In this document: positions 19,138 through 27,640 of the stretch, in pieces | Position numbering within the stretch: position 1 is the first letter of the stretch | Layout: every line of letters begins with the position of its first letter | Assembly: GCF_028728205.1 (NCBI RefSeq) | Contig: NZ_JAQYUU010000001.1 | Span: 124,001 to 188,000 of the forward strand | Reading direction: 5' to 3' | Source of the DNA: Clostridium sp. 'White wine YQ' | GTDB taxonomy: Bacteria; Bacillota; Clostridia; Clostridiales; Clostridiaceae | Length of the DNA stretch: 64,000 bases | The notes under the pieces: model-generated | Database searches by the model: none | Told to the model about the DNA's origin: nothing | The model's input: only the letters and a program-made list of their open reading frames with translations | Translations under genes and position numbers: made by a program

Positions 19138-19899
19138 ATGATAGACTTTCATTCACATATTATATATGGGATTGATGATGGTTCTAAAGATATAGATATG
19201 TCTCTTAGCATGATAGAGAATGCTAAAGAAGAAGGAACTGAATATATATGTGCTACACCTCATTTTATATTAGGAAATTATGAGGTGAGTCTTGAAGAAT
19301 ATTCTAGCAAGATTGAAGAGTTAAGGGCTAAGAGTGAGATTAACATAGTATCTGGACTTGAGGTATATATGGATTTGAAGTTACCCGAGTTATTTAAAGA
19401 AAAGAAAATATGGGGAATCAATAATGGACCATATATGTTGATAGAATTCCCTATGCGGGAAATTCCAAGATATTCTAATGATGTACTTTATGAATTATCC
19501 ATACTTGGTGTTAAACCTATAATAGCTCATCCAGAAAGAAATCTTAAACTTATGAATAATATAGATATCCTAGAAGATTGGATAGAAGAAGGATATTTAC
19601 TTCAGGTAAATGCAGGTTCTCTTGTGGGACAGTACGGAAAAGAGCCTAGAGACATTTCGGAAATATTAGCTAAAAGAAATATGATCCATATTCTAGGAAG
19701 CGACGGACATAATGATTCAAGAAGGAAAACTAATATTAAAAGTGGCAGAAACAGGTTAGAGGAAATAAATCCTAGTTTAAGCACATGGATAGATAAAAAT
19801 GAAAAAAAGGTTTTATTAGGTGAAGATATTGAACTTCCTGAGATAAATGAACTAAAAAAGAGTTCAAAGTCAATATTTGGATTTTTAAAAAGAAAATAA
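19138..19899 (+). CDS. Tyrosine-protein phosphatase, PHP family (CpsB/YwqE-like)
   Basis: This metal-dependent phosphatase removes phosphate from tyrosine-rich tails of BY-kinases and so tunes polysaccharide synthesis. PHP-domain metal ligands are seen in order: DFHSHIIYGIDDG at the start, CATPHF, SGLEVYM, AHPERN and SDGHND. The length of 253 residues is typical. GGAGGAGG precedes the ATG. It has its own promoter and a strong terminator and lies 600 bp upstream of the CapA/CapB kinase genes, its expected targets. Confidence 0.92.
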   Translation: MIDFHSHIIYGIDDGSKDIDMSLSMIENAKEEGTEYICATPHFILGNYEVSLEEYSSKIEELRAKSEINIVSGLEVYMDLKLPELFKEKKIWGINNGPYMLIEFPMREIPRYSNDVLYELSILGVKPIIAHPERNLKLMNNIDILEDWIEEGYLLQVNAGSLVGQYGKEPRDISEILAKRNMIHILGSDGHNDSRRKTNIKSGRNRLEEINPSLSTWIDKNEKKVLLGEDIELPEINELKKSSKSIFGFLKRK

Positions 19900-19959
19900 A
19901 GAGTTTGACGTGAAATCCAGATAAACATAAAATCTAGTGGAGTTTTAATGGCTATTATG

Positions 19960-19990
19960 AAAGCAAAGGGGAGGTACCTTTGCTTTTTAT
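19960..19990 (+). terminator. Rho-independent terminator of the phosphatase gene
   Basis: A perfect 10 bp stem (AAAGCAAAGG at 19960-19969 with CCTTTGCTTT at 19977-19986) has a seven-base loop and is followed by TT and an AT-rich tail. Confidence 0.85.
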
Positions 19991-20020
19991 TTTCAAAAAT
20001 TTATTTAATTTTTGAAAATA
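19988..20020. terminator. Second hairpin directly after the terminator
   Basis: A perfect 14 bp AT-rich inverted repeat (19988-20001 with 20007-20020) has a five-base loop. It abuts the first terminator. It may serve as a back-up terminator or be an operator-like palindrome. Confidence 0.5.
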
Positions 20021-20444
20021 GTATTTGATTTATTTTACTTATGTGGTAACATGTTATGAGCGAAATGTAAAATAAAGGTAAAGATATATTTTTTTAAATA
20101 AATCATAATAATTAAAGAAAAACTTGAAATTTAAAGTATTAAGGATTTATTGAGACTATGTTAGGCTATATACCAAGAATTACATTTGAAGGAATTGTGA
20201 ATTTTTTGTAACATTGAAGTAGTGATATAAATTATTATTATATTCTAAATTTATAACATAGTATCAATAGTTTTAAAATATTTATAATTATTTTAACTCT
20301 TAAGGAATAATATGGAGTTTTAGAGAGCGAATAATTAACGAACCATTTATTTCCTTAGACCTAGAAAAACTATGGAAATCATGTGAAATAACGAGAAAAA
20401 TGGACAAAATATTAGTTATTTCAATTATTTTGGATGATTTTAAG

Positions 20445-20473
20445 TTATAAACATAAATATAAAATGATATAAT
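20445..20473 (+). promoter_or_regulatory. Promoter of the capA-capB operon
   Basis: An extended -10 (TGA-TATAAT, ending 20473) has a poor -35 TTATAA at 17 bp. It lies 33 bases before the ATG at 20507. Confidence 0.5.
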
Positions 20474-20506
20474 TACTGATGGAATGCAAAAAAATGGAGG
20501 AGCAAG

Positions 20507-21259
20507 ATGGAATTACAAGAATATATACAATTGATTAAAAAGAGATTACTACTGATATTTTTAATAACTCTTGCAGCAGTATTTGTTAGTGGGGTGATAA
20601 GTTTTTTTGTTATAAAACCTACTTATCAGGCAAGCATATCTGTAGATATTGGTAACAATCAAGTAAATACAGATAAAAATACTGGTAATCAGAATTATAA
20701 TGATGTCTTGATGTATCAAAAACTCGTTAAAACTTATAGCATTTATGCAAAGTCTAGAGCGGTGGCAGAAGATGTAGTAAACGAGCTTAAATTAAATAAA
20801 ACTCCAGAAGAGCTTAATAATATGATTACAGCTACGCCTAGTTCAGATACTGAATTTTTAACCATATCTGTTAAGTCAAAAAGTTCAGATGAAGCTAAAG
20901 ATATAGCTAATCAAGTGGCTAAGTCACTAAAGACTGTTACTAAAAAAATAAAAAATGTGGACAATGTTCAATTAGTTGATGATGCAGTTTTACCTTCATC
21001 ACCTATTAGTCCTAAACCATTTTTAAATATAGGGATAGCATTTATTTTAGGAATCTTTATTTCGGTAGGGTTAGTATTCTTACTTGAATACTTGGATAAT
21101 ACTGTTAAAGATCCAGATGAGTTGGAAAAATTATTAGAACTACCTGTAATAGGAAACATACCATTAATTGAAGTAAAGGGTAAAAAGGGAAGAGCAATAG
21201 AAACTAAGAGCAAAAAGGGAAGAGGTGGAAAACGTGATAAAAGACATAGTAATATATAA
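20507..21259 (+). CDS. capA: Wzz-domain membrane adaptor of a bacterial tyrosine kinase (CapA/YveK-like)
   Basis: This is the membrane partner that activates the cytoplasmic BY-kinase and helps set polymer length. It has a short cytoplasmic N-terminus (MELQEYIQLIKKR), a first membrane helix at about residues 16-36 and an extracellular Wzz-type domain. The proline motif PSSPISPKP comes just before a second helix at about 170-192. The cytoplasmic tail is rich in Lys/Arg/Gly (KGKKGRAIETKSKKGRGGK). Gram-positive systems keep this protein separate from the kinase, as here. GGAGGAG precedes the ATG. It overlaps capB by about 26 bases, so the two are coupled. Confidence 0.9.
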   Translation: MELQEYIQLIKKRLLLIFLITLAAVFVSGVISFFVIKPTYQASISVDIGNNQVNTDKNTGNQNYNDVLMYQKLVKTYSIYAKSRAVAEDVVNELKLNKTPEELNNMITATPSSDTEFLTISVKSKSSDEAKDIANQVAKSLKTVTKKIKNVDNVQLVDDAVLPSSPISPKPFLNIGIAFILGIFISVGLVFLLEYLDNTVKDPDELEKLLELPVIGNIPLIEVKGKKGRAIETKSKKGRGGKRDKRHSNI

Positions 21260-21923
21260 CGATCCTAAGTCTTCTGTATCAGAAGCATACAGAACTTTAA
21301 GAAGTAATATCCAGTTTTCACTAGTTGATCAGGAGTCAAGTATTATTGCTGTAACTTCTTGCGGACCAGGAGAAGGAAAAAGCACTGTAATAGCGAACCT
21401 AGCGGTTGCAATGGCTCAAGCAGGTAAAAGGACATTGCTTATAGATTGTGACCTTAGAAAACCAACAGTCCATAAAAAGTTTGGTGCTTCTAATACACAT
21501 GGATTAACAACACTATTACTTAAAGAAAGTACAATAGAGGAGAGCGTTTTTAAAGTAGATGTACCTAATCTTGAAATAATTCCTAGCGGGCCAATTCCGC
21601 CTAACCCTTCAGAAATGTTAGGATCCAAGAATATGAAAAAGTTATTAGCAGATCTTAAAGTAGCGTTTGAAGTAATACTAATAGATACACCACCTATTTT
21701 GGTAGTTTCTGATACATTTGTTTTAATACCTTCTATAGATGGAACTTTAATAGTTGCAGCTTATGGAACAACTGAAAAGGCAGCTATATTAAAAGCAAAA
21801 GATTCTTTAGTTAAGGTAGGAGCTAAAATACTAGGGGTAGTAGAAAATAAGATGCCAGATAATGCTAGAGGATATGGCTATGGAAGCAGTAAATATTATA
21901 ATAGCTATTATTCAGAAGATTAA
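21234..21923 (+). CDS. capB: CpsD/CapB family tyrosine-protein kinase
   Basis: This cytoplasmic BY-kinase autophosphorylates on a C-terminal tyrosine cluster. The cycle of phosphorylation and dephosphorylation controls capsule assembly. Seen are the EAYRTLRSNIQF start, Walker A CGPGEGKST, Walker A' TLLIDCDLRKP, Walker B VILIDTPP and a tail with seven tyrosines (RGYGYGSSKYYNSYYSED). I prefer GTG 21234, with GAGGTGG five bases upstream, over GTG 21225; the choice changes three residues. It overlaps capA and ends at a hairpin terminator. Confidence 0.92.
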   Translation: MIKDIVIYNDPKSSVSEAYRTLRSNIQFSLVDQESSIIAVTSCGPGEGKSTVIANLAVAMAQAGKRTLLIDCDLRKPTVHKKFGASNTHGLTTLLLKESTIEESVFKVDVPNLEIIPSGPIPPNPSEMLGSKNMKKLLADLKVAFEVILIDTPPILVVSDTFVLIPSIDGTLIVAAYGTTEKAAILKAKDSLVKVGAKILGVVENKMPDNARGYGYGSSKYYNSYYSED

Positions 21924-21951
21924 GATTCAGGTATTTAATAGTAATTTTTAT

Positions 21952-21995
21952 ATTTTAGAAGTAGCCTAAGGGAAGACTATTTCTAAAATTTTTTC
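21952..21995 (+). terminator. Rho-independent terminator after capB
   Basis: A 13 bp stem (21952-21964 with 21977-21989, one G-U pair) has a 12-base loop and is followed by a T-rich tail. It separates the capA-capB operon from the acyltransferase gene. Confidence 0.8.
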
Positions 21996-22060
21996 AAATA
22001 TATATGGTAAACTATGGAATAATTATTAATTCAAATATAATTAATTTAAAGTTATAGGAG

Positions 22061-22606
22061 ATGTTTTTAGAATTGAAGAAAAATAACTTGCTTATACTAG
22101 GTGCGGGAGGCCATGGAAGAGTTGTAGCTGAAGCTGCAGAACTTCAGGGTATATGGGATAATATAGCTTTTTTAGATGATAGAGATGATTTGGATGAGGT
22201 TCTGAATTTTAATGTTATTGGAAAAATAGCTGATTATAAGAAGTTAAGAAATGAATTTAATTACGTGATTGTTGCTGTTGGAAACAATGAAATTAGGTTA
22301 GGACTTATAGATAAATTAAAAGAAGAAAACTATAAATTAGCAGTGATCATTCACCCTAAAGCGATCATAAGTAAATATGCAACTATAAATGAAGGAACTG
22401 TAATTTTGGCTGGTGCTGTTGTTAATACATGTACAAGCATAGGAAATGGATGCATTATTAATATAAGTGCAATTATTGACCACGATTGTAAACTAGGAAA
22501 TGGAGTTCATGTTTCTAGTGGAGCAATTGTCAGAAGTATGTGCACAATTAGTGACCTTACTTATATAGATGCAGGTTCACTAGTTAAAGAAGGTTTTTGT
22601 ATTTAA
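22061..22606 (+). CDS. NeuD/PglD-like sugar O-acyltransferase, C-terminally short
   Basis: This family acetylates amino sugars of surface polymers. It has an N-terminal Rossmann-like domain (LLILGAGGHGRVVAEAAE, then FLDDRDD) and a left-handed beta-helix from about residue 90. The beta-helix contains the catalytic histidine region SAIIDHDCKLGNGVHVSSGA. Relatives usually have about 205-215 residues and end with extra hexapeptide turns and a GxPAK-type tail. This one stops at 181 residues after DAGSLVKEGFCI, so the last coil is missing. AGGAG touches the ATG; TTG 22073 is an alternative start with rather long spacing. It may be weakened or inactive. Confidence 0.78.
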   Translation: MFLELKKNNLLILGAGGHGRVVAEAAELQGIWDNIAFLDDRDDLDEVLNFNVIGKIADYKKLRNEFNYVIVAVGNNEIRLGLIDKLKEENYKLAVIIHPKAIISKYATINEGTVILAGAVVNTCTSIGNGCIINISAIIDHDCKLGNGVHVSSGAIVRSMCTISDLTYIDAGSLVKEGFCI

Positions 22607-22664
22607 AGTAATTTTAAATTACTTAAAGATAAGATATATAGAATTCATGAGGGAGATTTGGTAT

Positions 22665-23324
22665 ATGAAGATTTATATAATGATAAAGAGGATGGTCGAT
22701 TTTTTACTTTCACTAATAGCACTTATTTTACTAAGTCCTTTATTTTTAATAATAGGTATTTTAATTAAAATAGATTCACCTGGACCGATATTATTTAAGC
22801 AAAGAAGAATAGGTAAAAATAAGAAAGAATTTCTGATATTAAAGTTCAGAACTATGAGGGGGGATACTCCCAAAGATATGCCAACTCATTTATTTAAAAA
22901 CTCAGAGAATTTCATAACAAAAAGTGGCAAAATGTTAAGAAGTACAAGCCTTGATGAGTTACCTCAGCTTATAAATATTATAAAAGGCGAAATGAGCATA
23001 ATAGGACCAAGACCAGCATTGTGGAATCAGTTTGATTTAATTGAAGAAAGAGATAAATATGGAGCAAATGACATAATACCAGGTCTTACTGGATGGGCTC
23101 AGATAAATGGAAGAGATACTATATCAATAGAAGATAAAGCAAGATATGATGGTGATTATGTTAAAAACTTGGGATTTAAAATGGATGCAAGGGTATTTAC
23201 CAAAACTATTGGTTTTGTTTTAAAAAGAGTGGGTATTGTAGAAGGCGGAACAGAGATGGTAGAGTATCAACAGATCCATACGACTAATGAGACAACATCA
23301 ACTAGCGATACCTTAGGACAATAG
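22665..23324 (+). CDS. Initiating sugar-phosphate transferase (PglC/WcaJ-type, short form)
   Basis: This monotopic membrane enzyme loads the first sugar-1-phosphate onto undecaprenyl phosphate, which starts repeat-unit synthesis. It has one N-terminal re-entrant hydrophobic segment (about residues 8-35, with a DFLLSLIALILLSPLF core). It is followed by KQRRIGKNKKEF, LKFRTM, SLDELPQLINIIKGEMSIIGPRP and LTGWAQINGRD, all hallmarks of the bacterial sugar transferase domain. I choose ATG 22665, which has GGGAG upstream, over ATG 22647. It is the only initiating transferase in the window and so is the likely starter for the second locus. Confidence 0.92.
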   Translation: MKIYIMIKRMVDFLLSLIALILLSPLFLIIGILIKIDSPGPILFKQRRIGKNKKEFLILKFRTMRGDTPKDMPTHLFKNSENFITKSGKMLRSTSLDELPQLINIIKGEMSIIGPRPALWNQFDLIEERDKYGANDIIPGLTGWAQINGRDTISIEDKARYDGDYVKNLGFKMDARVFTKTIGFVLKRVGIVEGGTEMVEYQQIHTTNETTSTSDTLGQ

Positions 23325-23618
23325 GGATTAGAAAATTTATGAACAAATAAATAAAATTTGAATCAATAATTTTATTATTAAATTACCATTTAGCCATAGA
23401 TAATAACAATTATATCCATAAATTCAAAGCTACGAAGAATATCGTTATGATTTGTGTGTAATGACGAAGTAAGGATTAGATTGTATAAGAAATTTATCCA
23501 AAACTTAAAGAATTATGTTTAAAGAGTTTTATGGATGTTGAATTTTTATAATAGAGAAAATATTCGGCAAATTGAGAGTTCTTGAAGTGAGAATGGGGAA
23601 GGGATTAGAGGTGAAAAG

Positions 23619-24503
23619 ATGGTATTAGTTACTGGAATTACAGGGCATAGTGGCAGATACTTTTTGCAAGAGCTTATTGATAATAAATATGAAGGAAATA
23701 TTCGCTGCATTGTTAGGGAAACTTCTGATACATCAATGCTGGATAGCAGCCCACTTAAGATAGAGAATGTTGTTGGTGATATCACGGATGAAGTTTTTCT
23801 TAATAAATGTATGAAAGATGTAGACACAGTAGTACACATTGTTAACATTAGACATACGCTACGAATTATAAAGGCAGCAATCAATAACAAGGTGCCCAGA
23901 GCAATTTGTGTGCATACCACAGGAATATATTCTAAATTTAGGGGTGCATCAGAGGAATATAAAATTATAGATAAAGAACTTTCTGAAATGATAAGGGGAT
24001 CTGATATAAAGATTACGGTTCTCCAGCCTACTATGATATATGGCGATATATGCGACCATAATATGAGTAGATTCATTAAGATGATAGATAGATTTAGACT
24101 TTTCCCTGTAATTAATCATGGTAAATGTTTAATCCAGCCAGTTAATGCTAGAGATTTAGGAAAAGCATATTATCAGGTTTTTATGATGCCAAAGGATAAG
24201 GCAAAAACTATATATAACTTATCAGGAGAGAAGCCAATCACAGTAATAGATGCTTTTAGATTGATTAGCAAAAATCTTGGTAAGAAAACAGTATTTATAA
24301 GCTTTCCATTATGGGGGGGAGTGCTTTTAGCAAGAATTTTGAAAATGGTAACTTTGGGTAAGGTTGATTATATAGAAAAAGTTCAGAGAATGAGTGAAGA
24401 CAGGTGCTTCTCACATGAAGATGCAAAAATAGATTTTGAATACAGACCTGAGTCCTTTGAAATCGGAATAGAAAGGGAAGTTAAGGCGTATCTAAATAGA
24501 TAG
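23619..24503 (+). CDS. NAD(P)-dependent epimerase/dehydratase-like SDR protein
   Basis: This is an extended SDR protein with the nucleotide-binding motif LVTGITGHSGRYFLQ. VVGDITDEV follows, and then the sequence VHTTGIYSKF stands where the active-site Tyr region is expected. The classical YxxxK dyad is not obvious (the nearest is EEYKIIDKEL), so its chemistry is uncertain. It resembles atypical SDR enzymes found in capsule loci. At 294 residues it is shorter than GalE or RfbB. AGAGGTGAAAAG precedes the ATG. It heads the second run of transferases, and its substrate is probably a nucleotide sugar. Confidence 0.7.
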   Translation: MVLVTGITGHSGRYFLQELIDNKYEGNIRCIVRETSDTSMLDSSPLKIENVVGDITDEVFLNKCMKDVDTVVHIVNIRHTLRIIKAAINNKVPRAICVHTTGIYSKFRGASEEYKIIDKELSEMIRGSDIKITVLQPTMIYGDICDHNMSRFIKMIDRFRLFPVINHGKCLIQPVNARDLGKAYYQVFMMPKDKAKTIYNLSGEKPITVIDAFRLISKNLGKKTVFISFPLWGGVLLARILKMVTLGKVDYIEKVQRMSEDRCFSHEDAKIDFEYRPESFEIGIEREVKAYLNR

Positions 24504-24519
24504 CAGGTGATTATAAAAA

Positions 24520-25611
24520 GTGGCAAAAAGAATATTGATATTATCAAATCACTTTATAACATTATATAATTTCAGAAAAGAGTTGGTAGTAAAGCTAGTT
24601 GAGGACGGAAATGAAGTTTTTATTTCTATTCCAAAGGCTGAGGAAAATAACTTTTTCACTGATATGGGTTGCAAAATTATAGAAACTCCTGTGGATCGCA
24701 GAGGAATAAATCCAATCAGGGACTTTGGACTTATATTAAACTATGTAAAAATAATGAAACAATTAAAACCAGATATTATTTTTTCATATACAATTAAGCC
24801 CAATATTTACGGATGTATAGCTTCTAATTTCACAAAGAATAGACAGGTGAGTAATATAACAGGAACTGGAGCTACTTTTTTGAAGAAGAATGTAGTTAGC
24901 ACGATTGCGAAGGTACTATATAAGATTTCGCTTAAGAAGTCGTATAAGGTATTTTTTCAGAATAGTGGGGACAAAGATTTTTTTGTTGAAAACAATATGA
25001 TTAGAAGCAATTTTGCAATGCTTCCTGGTTCTGGTGTAAATTTAGAACAGTATGAGGTTTGTGATTTACCCTCTAAGGATGAGACTAATTTTATATTTAT
25101 TGGGAGGATAATGGAGTTAAAAGGTATGAAGCAGTACCTTGATTGTGCTAAGTCAATTAAAGAGAAGTATTCTAATACAAATTTTTATATAGCAGGATTT
25201 ATTGAAGAAGACAAATATAAAGAAATAATTGATGACTATCATGCAAAAGGTATTATTAATTATATAGGATTTCAAAAGGATATTAAATCATGGATACAAA
25301 AATGTCATTGCACTATTTTACCATCTCATGGTGGTGAAGGAGTACCAAATGTGCTTTTAGAGTCAGCAGCTATGGGGAGAATTTGTATTGCTTCAAAAAT
25401 TAATGGTTCTAAGGATGTTATTGACGATGGTGTGACTGGTTATTTGTTTGAGACTGGAAATTCTCAAGATTTGATAGATAAAGTAGATAGTTTTTTAAGA
25501 TTGGATTTTAATGATAAAAAACGAATGGGGTTGGCTGGCAGGAAAAAAGTTGAGAGAGAGTTTGATAGGCAAAGTGTTATTAAGGCTTATATAGAAGAGA
25601 TTAGTCATTGA
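24520..25611 (+). CDS. Family 4 glycosyltransferase
   Basis: This GT-B enzyme begins RILILSNHFITLYNFRKELV. Its second domain contains FIGRIMELKGMKQYLDCA and LPSHGGEGVPNVLLESAAMG, where the EGVPNVLLE segment is a good EX7E motif. These features are seen in PglA/WbnH-type transferases that add N-acetylhexosamine to a lipid-linked sugar, so it may add the second sugar of the unit. The start is GTG 24520 with AGGTGA nine bases upstream. 363 residues. Confidence 0.85.
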   Translation: MAKRILILSNHFITLYNFRKELVVKLVEDGNEVFISIPKAEENNFFTDMGCKIIETPVDRRGINPIRDFGLILNYVKIMKQLKPDIIFSYTIKPNIYGCIASNFTKNRQVSNITGTGATFLKKNVVSTIAKVLYKISLKKSYKVFFQNSGDKDFFVENNMIRSNFAMLPGSGVNLEQYEVCDLPSKDETNFIFIGRIMELKGMKQYLDCAKSIKEKYSNTNFYIAGFIEEDKYKEIIDDYHAKGIINYIGFQKDIKSWIQKCHCTILPSHGGEGVPNVLLESAAMGRICIASKINGSKDVIDDGVTGYLFETGNSQDLIDKVDSFLRLDFNDKKRMGLAGRKKVEREFDRQSVIKAYIEEISH

Positions 25612-25631
25612 TATAAAGAATTAAGGAGAAT

Positions 25632-26750
25632 ATGATGAAATATCCAATAAGAATATTACATGTACTAGGAGGGCTGAATAGAGGTGGGGCTGAAACTATG
25701 GTTATGAACTTATATCGTAATATTGACCGTAGTAAAGTCCAATTTGATTTTATTGTACATACTGAAAATAAATGTGACTATGATGATGAGATAAAATCTT
25801 TAGGCGGTAAAATTTATAGTATCCCTAGATACAAAGGAAAGAATCATATACAATATAAAAAAGTTTGGAATAGTTTTTTTGAAGAACATCCAGAATATAA
25901 AATCATTCATGGGCATGTAAGAAGTACTGCTTCAATATATCTTAAAATTGCAAAGAGAAATAATTTGAAAACTATTGCCCATAGTCATAATACATCATCA
26001 GGTAAAGGACTATCGGCATTTGTTAAAAATATACTGCAATATCCAATTCGGTATACAGCTGATTATTTATTTACTTGTTCTTTAACTGCAGGTGAATGGT
26101 TATATGGGAAGAAAGCTTGTAAACAGAAAAAATTTCATATAATAAAAAATGCCATAAATAGTAAACAGTATATATTCAATCAAGAAATTAGGGATAAAGT
26201 AAGAAAAGAATTTAATATTGAAAACAGTTTTGTTATTGGACATATTGGTAGGTTTCATCTTCAAAAAAATCATAATTATTTAATTGAGATATTTAAAGAA
26301 GTACATGAAAAAGAACCAAAGGCAGTTTTGATGTTGATAGGTGAGGGTGAACTTCAACAAAAAATAGAGAAGAAAGTTAATGATTTAGGATTGGATAATA
26401 GTGTAATCTTTACTGGAGTAAGATCTGATATTCCAGAGTTATTACAGGCAATGGATATATTTGTTTTTCCTTCACTATATGAAGGCTTAGGAATTGTTGT
26501 AATAGAAGCTCAAGCATCGGGACTTCAGTGCGTAGTTTCAGATACTGTTCCTAGAGAAACAAACATTGCTAATACTATTGAATATGTATCTTTAAAAGAT
26601 TCATATAGATATTGGGGAGAAACGATATTAAAATATTTTGACAATTGTAAAAGAAAAAATACAAGAGATCAAATTATGAATTCTGGATATGACATTAAAC
26701 AAACATCAGAATGGTTACAGAATTTCTACATTAGGGCTTGGAGGAATTAA
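25632..26750 (+). CDS. Family 4 glycosyltransferase (EpsF-like)
   Basis: The N-terminus HVLGGLNRGGAETMVMNLYR is the classical GT4 donor and acceptor loop as in EpsF/EpsD. The C-terminal domain shows IGHIGRFHLQKNH and FPSLYEGLGIVVIEAQASG with the EX7E glutamates. It transfers a sugar to the cytoplasmic side of the lipid-linked unit. AAGGAG precedes ATG 25632. It ends three bases before the next gene, which uses GTG. 372 residues. Confidence 0.87.
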   Translation: MMKYPIRILHVLGGLNRGGAETMVMNLYRNIDRSKVQFDFIVHTENKCDYDDEIKSLGGKIYSIPRYKGKNHIQYKKVWNSFFEEHPEYKIIHGHVRSTASIYLKIAKRNNLKTIAHSHNTSSGKGLSAFVKNILQYPIRYTADYLFTCSLTAGEWLYGKKACKQKKFHIIKNAINSKQYIFNQEIRDKVRKEFNIENSFVIGHIGRFHLQKNHNYLIEIFKEVHEKEPKAVLMLIGEGELQQKIEKKVNDLGLDNSVIFTGVRSDIPELLQAMDIFVFPSLYEGLGIVVIEAQASGLQCVVSDTVPRETNIANTIEYVSLKDSYRYWGETILKYFDNCKRKNTRDQIMNSGYDIKQTSEWLQNFYIRAWRN

Positions 26751-26753
26751 AGA

Positions 26754-27626
26754 GTGTTTAAATATGCTGGAGTTGTTGTACTTTACAATCCTGATTGTGA
26801 AGTGAAAAAAAATATTGATAGTTATATTAATAATATCGATAAATTATTTGTAATTGATAATTCAGATAATGTAAATAAAGATATTGTGAATGGACTTAAA
26901 AAAAATGAAAAAGTTGCATATGTGTATTTAGATGGTAATAAGGGACTTGCAAAAGCACTAAAAATAGGGTGCGAGATGGCACAAAATAATGGATTTAATT
27001 ATGTTTTAACAATGGATCAAGATTCTATTTTTGATGAGGGAGCTGTTGATACTATAATTGAATTTATAGAAAAGTCAAAGGAACATTATTCTATAGTTGG
27101 AGCTAATGCCGTATCAGTATATATTGATGAAAAAACAGGAGAAAAGATGGAGGCGTATACTGAACTTGCTAATGGGAATAAGGAGTGTAATTGGGTAATG
27201 ACTTCAGGAAGTATGATGGACATTAATGATTATTTTCAAACTAATGGATTTGACGAAAATATGTTTATTGCACATGTAGATATTGATATTTGCATACAAC
27301 TTCATAATATGGGTGGAAAAATTATTAAGCTTAAGGATGCTAAGTTGTTTCAACAATTTGGTAATTCGAAACCTCGAAGGATTTTATGGAAGGTTGTTCA
27401 TCCATCATTTGCAAATCCAATAAGAACTTATTATTTATTTAGAAATCAAAAATACTTAGAAATAAAATATGGTAATGAAATTAAGAAATTTATAAATGTA
27501 CATTTATATAAGTTTATTATTAAGGTTATTTTGTTTGAGAATCTAAAAATGAAAAAGCTTATATATGCAGTTAAAGGATATTTAGATGCTAGAAGTCATA
27601 AAATGGGCAAGAAATATCTTTCCTAA
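26754..27626 (+). CDS. Family 2 glycosyltransferase (rhamnosyltransferase-like)
   Basis: This GT-A enzyme shows GVVVLYNPDCEVKKNI, VIDNSDN, the DXD-like LTMDQDSIFDEGA and the acidic FIAHVDIDICIQL segment. It is a relative of the protein at 3425-4300 (same TIGR01556-like layout) but clearly diverged. Start GTG 26754 follows GGAGGAATTAAAGA. 290 residues. A dTDP-rhamnose donor is plausible given rfb genes at the window start, but unproven. Confidence 0.82.
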   Translation: MFKYAGVVVLYNPDCEVKKNIDSYINNIDKLFVIDNSDNVNKDIVNGLKKNEKVAYVYLDGNKGLAKALKIGCEMAQNNGFNYVLTMDQDSIFDEGAVDTIIEFIEKSKEHYSIVGANAVSVYIDEKTGEKMEAYTELANGNKECNWVMTSGSMMDINDYFQTNGFDENMFIAHVDIDICIQLHNMGGKIIKLKDAKLFQQFGNSKPRRILWKVVHPSFANPIRTYYLFRNQKYLEIKYGNEIKKFINVHLYKFIIKVILFENLKMKKLIYAVKGYLDARSHKMGKKYLS

Positions 27627-27640
27627 AGGGTGATAAAATT

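Larger units (their letters stand above)
19900..20506. other. Intergenic region upstream of capA
   Basis: This holds a strong terminator, a second hairpin and an extended -10 promoter (each listed separately). Between 20021 and 20440 I see no ORF with a ribosome site. Two GAGCGAA motifs occur, at 20057-20063 and 20324-20330, which resemble the one before galE at 12065. The rest is AT-rich with no recognised element. Confidence 0.5.

Noticed and set aside
23546..24076. Minus-strand ORF of 176 residues
   Set aside because: Antisense to the SDR gene, which has a Rossmann motif and ribosome site; the minus product is a Ser/Ile/Leu-rich shadow.
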